Assembly (NCBI GenBank): GCA_023105745.1
Contig: JALGQZ010000001.1
Coordinates: 59,559,937-59,623,936, forward strand
Source of the DNA: Austropuccinia psidii
Taxonomy: Eukaryota > Basidiomycota > Pucciniomycetes > Pucciniales > Sphaerophragmiaceae
Length of the DNA: 64,000 nt
Reading direction: 5' to 3'
Both the position numbers and the translations under genes were made by a program. How positions within the stretch are numbered: position 1 is the stretch's first letter; every line of letters starts with the position of its first letter. The notes beneath the pieces are model-generated. The model ran no database searches and was not told the origin of the DNA. It saw only the letters and a list, made by a program, of their open reading frames with translations. Shown here one piece after another: positions 48,928-60,254 of this stretch.

Positions 48928-50542
48928 TGGTAAGGTGATGCCTTGTGTCAAGGAAAATGGCCATGTCATTGGTTCAAGCCACATTGAAGACATAAAGTAA
49001 AAAATTAAAAAAAAAAAAAAAAAAATTAATTAAAAATGACAAAATTTTGGAAAATCTTTTTAAAGTTTGGAAAATACCTGAAACCTAACCTTAAAAGAAA
49101 ATTAGGTTTCAACCCACAAATTGGCCTCAAAAATCTAAAATTCTAAATTCAAGACAGCAGAAGGAGGATACATAAACAGATTACATAAGCAGGAAGGAGT
49201 TAAGAAAGTATTAGTAATCAGATTACTTGATTAGTAATACTTAGGGAGTTAAAGGATGCAGGTACCATGGAGTATTAGTCAGCAAGTCTAAGGATTAGTA
49301 ATAAAGTTCAAATAAGCACCAGCAAAAACACCTCAAATTAGTAAGCAACCCAACAAATGACATCATCAAGCAAACAAATAATGCAATGATTTACATAAAT
49401 GACATCATTTAGGTGGGACCACCAGAAAAGAATTTTCCCAGCCAAAAGAAACTGAAAAATTCTAAGTCCCTCTTTTTGAACACCTCCCATGGAGAGCCCA
49501 AAAATTATAAATAGAGGGCCTCTCTCCCCAAAATTTTCCTCTTTCCCTCATGTCTTTTATCCCCCCAAAAGTGGAAAGTGGATTTAAATTCATCCCTGAC
49601 TATCAGGTTAACTAGTCTACAAAGATATAATTCTATTATATAAAGGATAAAAAGGCCTTATATAATAGTCTTATAATAAAAAAAAGAGTCTTAAAATAAA
49701 GAATCAGTCTTATAAAAAAAAAAAGTCTTATAAAAAAAAAAAAGAAAAAAAACTTTATAATATAATTTTATTATATAAAGGATAAAAAGGCCTTATATAA
49801 TAGTCTTATGAACTTAAATTAAATAAAATAGTATTTTAAAAAGAATTTCACCTTATTAAAAGCAATCAAAGCTTTGAAGAAGGAAAAGAAGGGTCATTTA
49901 GTTATTTTTTAAGGAGTTAATATTATTATTTGATTTCATAAAGTCATACTTTGGCTACTACAAGGCCTTTTTTTATTAATTATAAAGGAAATTACTTATT
50001 ATAGGAATACATTAGTGTTATTCTTATTTAAAAGAAAGAATTATTATCAAATTAAATTATCAAAGAGTGGATATTAATTAGTCTGGTCATATCAGAATTT
50101 TATTATATAAATAATAATAATAATAAATCATCAACCATAAAAAGTGTTTGCTTGTTTCATTTAGTATTATTATTAGCCTAGTGTCTCAAGATTATATTGA
50201 ATTATTGTTGTAGTAGTATTTTGTGTGATTTGTGTTAGTTTTTTTTCTTTTGGTTAATTAAATAGTGTTATATTTAAAAGGTTAAATAAATATTTTGAGA
50301 TCAAGCAAAGTCTGATTGAGTCTGTTGAATACACTTTTCTGAATTAGCCACCATCAATAAATAAATTGATTGTGAACTCAAGTTAAGATAATTCAGCATT
50401 TTTCAGGAAGGGCAGTCTAGATTATTCTAGCACACGAGCAGAGCAAGGGTTACAAGCTCGAACAGCAATTCAAAACTGTTTTCTTGTAATTTCCCCTTCC
50501 AGGTACTGCCTCATTTTATCCCACACAAGAGGAGTTCCCACA
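48928..50542 (+). repeat. 3' LTR of element G, right piece
   Basis: Continues the 3' LTR after the CACTA insertion and ends GAGTTCCCACA, then TGATT of flanking DNA. TATA box at 49506-49513. Confidence 0.92.
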
Positions 50543-51194
50543 TGATTTTGATAATTTGGTGATTATGGGATCTCTCAGGGAAAAATGGAGGAAAATGGAG
50601 TTGTTCATATTGAAGAAACTCCTACATAATGATATAATAATTTTGATCAATATCTCTGTGTTTCTCATAGATTTATCTCCAGCTTTCCAAATGAGGCTTG
50701 TAAATTTATTCCTAAATTAGCTAAGTTATAATGAGGTATTTGGATCATCCAGTAGGTCTGTTTTATATTTTTGGAGATATGAGCTAAAAACCAACAATAT
50801 ATGCACTGATCATGGAGAGTGTATATATTAAGGTAGCTTGGTAATTATTGGCCTTAGGATATTTCATCCAAGGAGAAAAAGATGTAATTCTGAATTTGAA
50901 ACCCAATAATGTAATTTTTTTAAATTTTTTGAGATAAGGAGGATTTATGCGTTTTTTTAGAACATTTTTCATATCTTACACTGGTACATCCATAGTTCAA
51001 AGGAAACATAAACTCTTGTGAAGTATGATACAATAATTAGTTTTAATCAAATTACTTGTGAGCTAGTTTTAACTTATTATGATCATTGTATTTATCATTT
51101 GATGAAAAATTTCAAGTTATTTTTTACTTAAAATTGACTAAAACAAATTGCGACTTCAATTTTTGGGTATATGTTCATATATCAAACATTCAAA
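50543..51194 (-). mobile_element. LTR-like fragment H (minus orientation)
   Basis: The stretch around 50,760-50,860 (GATATGAGCTAAAAACCA, then ATATATGCACTGA) is homologous to LTR A around 14,895-14,985. The word series near 51,160-51,194 (GGTATATGTTCATATATCAAA) matches the LTR A start, though its terminal TGTGAGCC is eroded. It is cut on the left by element G. I could not identify the other part on the far side of G. Confidence 0.5.
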
Positions 51195-53400
51195 TTTATT
51201 TTTTATGAATTTCATGAGTAATTCTCATTTTTCTACTTTCAGGATGACACTATTAATTAACTAAAAAATGAAGACAAGATTACAAATTTAGAAAAAAAAT
51301 GGTTTTAAAAGTGATATAAAAGCCTCTACAAATATGCATGAGTCATTTCAAATGCTATTCAGAGGCTAGGGTGAAGTAAGTATCAGCTTTTTTGAAATTC
51401 TAAGTACCAAAATAATGAAACTTATTGTCATTGTAAGGTTTTACCATCAAACTCTTGAAAATATTACTTCTTTTTGAGAGTACTATGACCTTCCTCAAAT
51501 AAAAATCATATATCATTGAATATCAGAACCACAAATATAGATATGGTTACTATTGATATTGATAAATTTAGTGTTAATAAGAAATTTTAAAAAAATTAAT
51601 ACTATCAAGAGCTTTTAATAATAATAATTCTGATGATTACATATAAAAATAATGAAATTATTCTGTTATTATTATAAGTCACTGACAAATATAATAATTA
51701 TAATTTCACATACCCACTTGAGAAAATTATATTTAATTTATGAATAAAAAAGCGAAATTATAAATAATATAAGATAATATTTGTAAATGAATTATTATAC
51801 ACAGCTGTTAAATAATAAGTCAAAAAATAGAATATTGATGAAAAAATCACTTATAAGTTGTTCTTTGATAGAAATCCACAAAAAAAGGTCAGAAAATATT
51901 ATAAAATAATATAAATAAGCCAAAAAAATTCCAAAAATAATATTTAAGAAATTTCCAGAAGATCTGTGGATTTTTTCAAATTTAGCTCATAACAAGGTTT
52001 CATAAAATATAAAAATATTAAGGCTTATAGAAATATAATTCAATTATAATATTTAAATTCTTGATTTATGAAAATTATAAAGAATAAAGCACTGAAAAAT
52101 TATTTATAAAATATAAGATTTTATTTAATGAAATATGATTTATGGGAAAAACTCAGTAATGGAATGGCTCTTTTTATGTGTTCAGACACCTCATCTGTGA
52201 TCAAAGATGATACAGGAGAGAGTTGAATCTTGAAAACTCGCAAAAAAATCAGAGAAATTCACTTTTAGCTTAAAAAACTCTCAATTCTTAATTCAAATTT
52301 AAGTTATAGGTATTACTCTTAACTCCCAGTAGCCTTAAGCTCTGTTTGTTATCATTATTTTTCAGTTTTAGTATGAAAACATGTTATTTATCTCAAATTT
52401 CATAGTATGAATGTATCAAAAATAAGCTTTCAATAATATTTTCAATTAATTTTGGGAAAAATTATAATTTCTTTGAAAAATGAGTAATGAGGTATTTTCA
52501 ATGCTGGATACCTGAGAACTCTAATTATGAAAGGTAATTAAGATTTAATTAATAAAAACATAACATTAATGTGGAAGCTGTATGAACATTTCAAGTGAAT
52601 CAATTGAGAAATGATTTTTTTGATGAATTTTTGAGGCTATTGCTTTTTTCCATGTTGTCACAGTGGCTCTTGGGGATACCAAAAGTGTCCTGAAACTCAG
52701 TAATAAGGAAATTTGGTTGGAAGACTCCCAAAGGAATTGAAAAAATGAGAATCAGAGTATATTTCTATAATAAGGAGAAAGGAAAGTACAAAATGATATG
52801 CAGATAAGAAAATAATACAACCAAGTAGGTCTTTAATAGCTGTTTCAACCTTTCAAAAAGAGAAATGGAATTAGTAAAGGATATGACCACCAATATCCAC
52901 TGACAGTAAAGGCAAGAGGTTGAAATGACTGACCTCATAATATTAGTATTCACTATCAAAGACAAAAGAAAATGAAAGCAAAAAAATAAATTCTAGTAGC
53001 TTAATAAACTGAAAGAGGAAACATGCAGGGTCAACAGTTAATCTGGTATATACAAGAAGTTGAGAGCTTGAATACTTCAGGATGACAAATGGGCTGTATT
53101 GACTTCTTGAGGAACCATAAAGATTTCCAAATTGGAAAAGGAACTGGTTTGAATGATATTCCCTGGATCTGTGGTTTAAATAGACGGCTCTATAGAAAGA
53201 CACTGTATTTGATGAACACCTGAAAATTTATTTAGAACTGCCTTTGGAATGCCCCTTGAAATAAAACATGCATGTATTTGCTTTGGGGAATACTGCACAT
53301 TTGACATGAACCAATACTTTGATGAACAATTTGATTGACCTTAAGGGGAACACTCTGAGCTTGATACTTGACTAATACTCCTGAAATTATTATGCCATAA
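51195..53400. other. AT-rich stretch, no gene seen
   Basis: About 2.2 kb without a supported gene. The minus frame at 52943-53203 and short plus-strand word series near 52,900-53,200 have no recognisable protein features. Confidence 0.5.
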
Positions 53401-54882
53401 GGGTGCAAAAGGTATTTTTAAGCTTGAATCATGGCCCCTTGGTTTGGTCACCATTGGATTGGTGGTGAAAAAAGGTGCATCATGGTGTGTAAAACCATTC
53501 ATTTCACTTCTGAATGTGGGAGGGAAAAGGTGGCTCAAATTATTTTGGAGTTTGGCCTTGAAACACATTGAAAAAGGTGTGTTTGTTGGCTTCACAGGCT
53601 TGCTGGGTGTTTTGGCCATATTTTGGTTCTTTGGAAAAAAATAGCCTGTACAGGCTTGACACTTTATTTACCCAAAAATGCACAAAGCTTGCAATTAAGC
53701 CCCAAATTTCCTAATATGGCAATTTGAAAATATTTCTCATATTTAATGGGAAAATGGCATCTATTGAGAAACTGCACCAAAAGGTGCACAGTGCACAAAA
53801 CTGTATTTCAAGCCTAAAAAGAATAATATAGACTTTTGAGCTATATTTCCCCTGCTTATTGGCAAATGACCAAAAGTGGCCATGAAGGGGCAAGGGTATC
53901 TACAGATGCTTAAATGACCGTAAACAGCCAATAAAGTGAATATGGACAATTTGGCCAAATTTACATAAATTTGATATAGCAGTGATATTCCATATATTGA
54001 TACAAAGGGGTGATTGTCCATGGTTTTGACACATGTAAAAATAGCCATACACATAAAAACTTACCTTCTGATAACAGTTTGATGTTTTCAAATTTGATTT
54101 GAATATTATTAAAGCTTATTCCAACTCTATTAATCTTTTACAGCTCTGGAAGACTTGATCACAAGCCTTTATGAAGGGATTTACCCTTTGGCAGCTTGTA
54201 ATTCCTGTCCAAAAAGGGGATAAACCTCTTTAAAATTTTATGTTAAATTAAAGTCTAATATTAAACTTTCAATAATGTTGAAAATACTTCAATTCAGGAG
54301 AAAACCCTTATTTTGACTCTTTCAGATCCCAAAGGTTGGTTACCCTGGCACCTTTTGCCATTTTTTCCATTTTCACACCTTTAGTGTGGACTTTGACCAT
54401 TTATTTATTTGGAATGACATGGCTCTAAACCAATTAAAATTGAACCCACACCTGAGTTACAGCTTTCATTTCAAATCCTTAGTCAATTAAGTAAATAAAA
54501 ACAGCGCCTTAATTTTAACATAATTTTTTGTAAGTTTGCATAAACCTTATTTAGCTTAATATTAAATTTGAAATTAACAATTTAAAGCTTTTAAAAGTTT
54601 TTGTGAAATTGTGTAAGTGTACACTAAGATTCTTAAATCTTCCAATAACCAAATAGAAATTTGTGGGTAAGACACCCTGAGATTCTACCATAGGGTATTT
54701 TTAGTGTTAACTCCAAAAATGACATAATCATTATAGCCTTGTCTATCCAAAGTGAATTTATAGTCATTTTTGCTTATTCCTCACTTCAAAACCATTTGTA
54801 ACATCAATTTCAGAATGGATCAAATGCATAATAGAATATTTGTGGCCTTGGGGGTATTTTATACATACCTCACAGGATCACA
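53400..54882 (-). mobile_element. LTR-like fragment E (minus orientation)
   Basis: On the minus strand the sequence from 54882 begins TGTGATCCTGTGAGGTATGT, the terminal signature shared by the other long LTRs. It also contains a segment matching D2 (GGTTACCCTGGC). Its far end (expected to be ...TTACA) is not found, so the left boundary is a guess. It is related to the block at 1-950. Confidence 0.5.
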
Positions 54883-57137
54883 GTTGCAACCATGTTGCCC
54901 TAAGGGTATTACTGTTTTGAGACCAACAGGATAAGGAGCCTCTTTTGGGTGAGGAAGAAAGACTATTTAATTCATTCTGAGGACCAGAGGAGCCCTTCTT
55001 TCCTCTAAATATCCGTAGTAGTAAGCCATTTCACTGAAGAAGAACCACTTGTGGTCCTGAAAATTATTCCTACATTTCATTTCAAAGGAGTACTTCATTA
55101 TTCATGACATATTAATACCTCTGTCAGATGAGGTTTAATAAGGCTAAAAAAATTGACAAGTTTCCAAAATTTATTGAATATTAACTTTATTGACTTAAAC
55201 CCATTGTAATTAAAGTATTTAAGTCATCAAGTAATCTATGGTAAATCCTTTAGCTGTTAAGAAGTAATATTCCAAGCTGATGTCATATAAAAAAAAGAAA
55301 CCAATTACACTATTGTGAGGATCATAGCTGTATTTGTAGAAGCTCAATCCTTTACAACATCTTGACAGTATTCAGAAAGGATACGGCTACCTTTTAAAAA
55401 CTGAGGAAAACTACTATGACTTTGAATATGAAAAAATGGGGAAAGGTTGCTTCATGTTGTGTGATGGGTATGCATATAGGAGGGGTTCAAAGATACCACA
55501 TCCTGAATGTTAGAGGCTTGTTTCTTCTCTCAATCAGTGTTACATCTATTTAATAAGCCTCTGTAAAAAATAAATTTGAGCATTGAGGTATGTATTACAT
55601 ACCTGGATAGGCCAAAAAATATCATAAGATAACTTTCCACAAATACAAAACTGTCAGGGTGAGACAATATAGTAGCTATAAAAATAAAAGCACAAGCTAT
55701 TATTATGGCTGTGACGAGGTCTAAATTTAATAGTATATAAAGAGAAAGGTCCTATTGTTATGTGGTATCCGTGATTATGAATCTACTTAGGATCTTTTGT
55801 GCAATAATCTAATATTGCTGGCTATGAAGATTACCAAGATAATTCAAATTTAAGTTATATCACACTTATTCTAAGGGAACCACTTATTGATAACAGTTGT
55901 GACACATAAGAATACTAAAAAGATGAGAAGATAGGTCTTTTCCACTAAGGAAAGACCTGCTTTTATATCTTATGGGGACTGTGAAGGGATGGTAAGCTCT
56001 TCAAATTTCTGCAGAGTAAATTTTTTTACTCTGGAGGCTGAATTGTGGGTCTATACCATCAATTATGATTTCAACATAGTTGGAATTGTGGTTTTGAGAT
56101 CAAAAATGATCATTCTAGATCAATACACGGTGAAGGGCCTTTTCACAGTCCATGCCAGAGCTGGTAGGACGTCTTCCTAGTGCTTAAATGACAAGTATTA
56201 ATAATTACAGAGGAGCTTAAGCTTTCTATTAATATTATTTTAAGTATTAAGCCAGTACTGGTTGGTACAGGTTTGGTACAGATCAGTATTAGCCAAAATT
56301 GTTCCAATCCAAATATATCAGTCAGTTTTTGAGATGTTAAGAATCCAAGAGCACAAAATTGGAGTGCTCAATTAGATCTTCAATCTCATATGCTTTAGGT
56401 TTGGCCTTCCCAAAAAGAGGAAAAGGTATAAGGGTGTTGAGATTCTTGATCTATTTTTGTACATCAGTATGTGGCTTCAAAAACTTCCAAGCCAGATATC
56501 TGTATTACAATAATACAGAACTATAGGGTTTTATGAGCTTTAGAGTTTGGTATAAAAACAGTGAAACTGTATGGATATATTCCAAAGATACAGAGGTTTC
56601 TTTATATTTCTGTTTTCAGAAATCCTGTATTCTGAGTAGTAAATCTTTGAACCAAGATCCCTCTGCCAATTTTGGAGATAAAGGCATCTAAGATATCTCA
56701 AATTAAAGCTCCAAATAAAATCTTAAATTTGGTTTTACACTTGTCAAGTTTTTTACAAGCCCTGTTAGACCTTTGGAGGGTTCTTGGTGAAAAAAGGTGG
56801 TATAATGGTATCCCCTGATGTACAAGTTCTAAAGAGGAATAGATAATAGCATTGTACAGCTCTCCCTGAGAGCTTCAAGAAAAATACAATTTTGGTGATG
56901 TTTTCATTAGATATGAAAAAGTTAGATGAGAGGTGAAAATAAGGGGTTTTGTGCATTTGGTCTTATCTTTGACAGGGCATATCTTTGTCCTTTCTTATCC
57001 TAGTTGGGTAGGGTTGGTATATTTAGATTTTAGAATTTTTACTCTTTAAACACTATCTGTATTGGCTTTATTTTCTCAATAGTCTTGATACCACTACTTA
57101 TGGTAATTTGGATTTCATGCTGCTGTTATGTTTGGAG
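54883..57137. other. probable 3' untranslated part of an old minus-strand Ty3 element
   Basis: Lies between the chromodomain coding tail and LTR-like fragment E, in the order expected for the 3' end of a minus-strand Ty3 element. It contains an inverted pair near 55,588-55,605 (AGGTATG...CATACCT). No supported frame is present; short frames at 55989-56180 and 56765-56956 are not convincing. Confidence 0.45.
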
Positions 57138-57549
57138 TCACAGGTTGACACACCCTCCCTCAAGGGAAGGACCATTATTGATGAGACTGTTCTGTCCTCC
57201 TAGAGGCTCTGATTCTTCTGAGATTAATTTTCCCATCTGGTATGTCTTTCTCAGATAGCCATTTTTCTTTGTCTGAAAGTTGATTCTTAAATCTAAGCAG
57301 GTATTGTCTACTATCTTTGCCATTAATCTTTATTTTCCTGGCTTTAATGATCCTCTTCACTTATCCAGGTGAATCATCTTCTTAAACAAGTTTTTCATGG
57401 TTGAAAATCTTCTTCCTTTTAGAAGGTTTGTCATCATCCATTTGATGATATGATTTTACTAGGCAGACTGGGAATACAGGGCATTTCCTGGAAAACTCCT
57501 TAGCTAATATTACTTTCACTGAATTATTTCCTAGTAGTCCTATTATAGT
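57138..57549 (-). pseudogene. Ty3/gypsy integrase C-terminus with chromodomain, decayed
   Basis: On the minus strand the frame from 57549 reads the integrase tail (IIGLLGNNSVKVILAKEFS, then PVFPVCLVKSYH). In another frame it continues with a chromodomain-like segment (RIIKARKIKINGKDSRQYLL, then FKNQLSDKEKWL). Chromodomains guide Ty3 chromovirus integration to marked chromatin. A frameshift and stops make it dead. It is cut at 57550 by the 5' LTR of element C. Confidence 0.8.
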
Positions 57550-59515
57550 TGTGAACCTTTGAGATATGACCACATACCCAAAAAGTTCACAAGAAATATT
57601 TAAAATAATTACCTTAAAACTACAAAACTGCCATAAATAGGCATAAAACTTGATCTAACTTAAAGGCCAATGAATAAACATGTGAAATAAATTTCACCAT
57701 TGGATTCTACATGGTAAAATACACATATACCATTTTTATGGAATATCTGTAAAGTCAATATTGAATGAGTTATAAGTAATAACACCTTATAAAAAACATG
57801 AATACTTAATTATTTCAAATACCAATGAAACAACATGTAAAATAAATTGTACCATTGGATTCCCCATAAAGTTCTAAACATAAAACAATTAAGAAGCTAA
57901 TCTCCAAAGTCAATACTTAAGGAGTTAAGCTGAATATATGAACTTTTTTGGTCAATGCATATATTCAAGGAGTTTAGCTAATATCTTTTGAAATATAAAT
58001 GATAGAGTGATAAGCCAAAAATGAAGTAACCACGTAGCTACTGTAAAAACACGGAAATGAAATTTATTTCATAAGCTATAAACAAGGCTAAAAACTGTAA
58101 TGGATTATTGATTAAAATCAATAGAGCTGTTGACCACTTTGTTGTGAAGGTGGTCCAAACTTAGAAAGAAGTGGACAGTCAGATTCTACTAGCTCATTCG
58201 TGAAGAATGACGTATTTCTTATTACAATATTCAAGGTATAACCCCTTGAAATCATGGTTTGAAGTTTAAAATATTAGATTTTGACAGAAAAGATGAGTTA
58301 CAATAAAAATCATCAAAAATGGAGTTTTGATGATGTAATGAAATGCTCTTGGAAGTGTAATAGGGACATTCAAAGCTATCAGAATCCACTCTCAGAATAG
58401 CTTTAGTGTGTATAACTTAAAAGTTACCAATGATCAAAGTTTAAGCTTAAATTTGATCATTTAAGATCACTCACTGTAATCCTATTTTAAGTTTAACAGT
58501 CATATAAGTGATAAAACTGGTGAATAATATTAAAATATGATTAATACTAATAAAGTCCACAAATGTTAGGCTTCTGCCAAGCCTATGATGTCATCAAACG
58601 TAGAGTTATAGTGATAACTCTAAATAATGGCGTAATTATGAGGTAAAATGGTTTGATCATGATGTAATCATCTCCAAACCTTAAGCTATTGATCAATTAT
58701 AGTAGAAAGCATCAGTAAACGTCTACTAGAAGCCTTCTGGAATCTAGGAGGGAGGTATTTACTATAAATAGAGCTCTTTTTACTCTGTTTTCCCCTCAGA
58801 CGCTTACAAAACTTTAAATCATTAAATCAAAAGGTAATTTCTTTATTCTTTATATATAAAACTCTTATATTATTGAAGAACAAAGATAATTCTATTATAA
58901 TCATCATCTTTGATGTGATTATTACAATTATTTAATTGTTTTGTTTAAATTTCTCTTAAAAACCACTATTCCACGTAAAATTAAGATAAATTGTAATTTC
59001 TCTTAAAATTCATTGTAAATACAATTTAAACAAGTTTTATTTACATTTTTTGGCATAAACGTATTCAAAATTATTATATTAAGTATTAAAAGTAGGTTAT
59101 TTCTCTTATTATAATAATTTTTCTCTATTACTACTTTAATAATTCTATAATTAATATAAATAGTATTTATATTAATTTATAGCTTTAATATTAGTAATAT
59201 TATTGATATTAATTGTTTTTTTTAATAAAGAACAATTTTTTACGCATTTATTATCTGTTGGTAACAATAATAAAGTGCTTTTAAGTTTATTAATTATCTT
59301 ATATTAACATATTTATTTATTATATTATTATTTTTTATAATATGAATTATATTATTATATTTATTTAATAATATAATTATTTTTAAGCCATAATTATAAT
59401 AATTCTTTATTATTATAATTTTTTTATCTTATTTACTTCATTTATAAGGACATTCATAGTACAATAAGTAAAATATTAGTAATTTTTACTTATTGTTTCA
59501 TAGTCAAACCTTACA
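57550..59515 (+). repeat. 5' LTR of element C
   Basis: 1,966 bp, begins TGTGAACCTTTGAGATATGA and ends AAACCTTACA. TATA box at 58763-58770. Reference copy for the LTR family that includes A and B. Confidence 0.9.
58763..58770 (+). promoter_or_regulatory. TATA box of LTR C
   Basis: TATAAATA followed by GAGCTC and a pyrimidine-rich stretch. Conserved in LTRs A and B. Confidence 0.65.
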
Positions 59516-59517
59516 TT

Positions 59518-59527
59518 TGGGGGCCTG
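59518..59527 (+). promoter_or_regulatory. candidate primer-binding site of element C
   Basis: TGGGGGCCTG begins two bases after the LTR, preceded by TT, and the same word occurs after LTR B. The cognate tRNA is not identified. Confidence 0.45.
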
Positions 59528-60027
59528 GCCATGATATTTACTCCAAAAGACCTTTAAAAATATTCTAATTGGGTTTATCCAATAATAAATTACAGTTATA
59601 ATCAGAAAATTATATAATAATCTTATATTTATTGATCTTAAATACTATTGAGGCGTTTGGAAAGCAATTGTACTGTCTTACACATGGTTTTTCACATCCT
59701 TAGACTTGCAAGAACTTTCTTTGAGTGACTCTAGTAATTAAAATAGATATTTTATAAATTAAAAATAATTTTATATTATAAATGAATTTTATAAAAAGAA
59801 TCATATTCATTTTTTATTTTATTCTTTAAAAATAAAAACATAAAAAACAAAACAAAAAAAATAAATAAAAACCAATAACAAAAGTGATTTTTATTCATTT
59901 TAATTTCATTTCTTTATTTATTCTCATTTTTTAAGATATAAAAGCAATTTTTACATAGAAAATTGCCATATCTTACCAAAAATAACACTTCTTATATAAA
60001 AGACTTATATTTATTTGTCTTTTTTAG

Positions 60028-60178
60028 TGTTTGAAGACAATACAACAGAGGACAACCAAACCACTGTTGAAAGATTGGTGGAAGAAACTTGTCCAAGTTC
60101 TCCAACACCAATAATCACTAATAAAAAGAAAGCTAAGAAATTAGACTTTCAAGGACCCACTATTCAGGACACCGAAGG
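60028..60178 (+). other. leader exon candidate of element C
   Basis: The conserved block (TGTTTGAAGACAATACAAC onward) is preceded by CTTTTTTAG and followed by GTGAGT. Both look like splice sites, and element B keeps the GTGAGT. The leader may be spliced to a downstream exon at or near the gag start; the downstream acceptor is unclear. Confidence 0.45.
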
Positions 60179-60254
60179 TGAGTACCTCATTTATAAATTT
60201 CCGCAAGAAGAATTCCTGTTCTGCAATCCTGTTATTTCTTATTTCTCTTAAAAC

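Larger units (their letters stand above)
30631..50542 (+). mobile_element. element G: large LTR retroelement with gag-protease but no visible RT or integrase
   Basis: Two direct LTRs begin TGTGGTATGCC and end GAGTTCCCACA: 30631-32382, and 42405-42519 continued at 48928-50542. They differ by roughly a dozen substitutions plus A-run and TAA-run length, so insertion is recent. A candidate primer-binding site (TGGTGTCCCAACAG) begins two bases inside, and a purine tract (AATGGAGAGGGGGA) abuts the 3' LTR. The interior encodes one gag/protease frame, an antisense gene and structured repeats, but nothing like reverse transcriptase, RNase H or integrase. Without the CACTA insertion it is about 13.5 kb. 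It would need enzymes supplied in trans, like the TR-GAG or LARD classes described in plants. No target duplication is seen (GGTAT left, TGATT right). Confidence 0.85.

Noticed and set aside
52943..53203. 86-codon minus frame as a retroelement fragment
   Set aside because: I could not match it to any gag or pol motif on either strand.
57550..57573. N-terminal codons of the minus frame ending at 57573 as integrase
   Set aside because: Those bases belong to the LTR of element C (terminus TGTGAACC); true integrase sequence starts at 57549.
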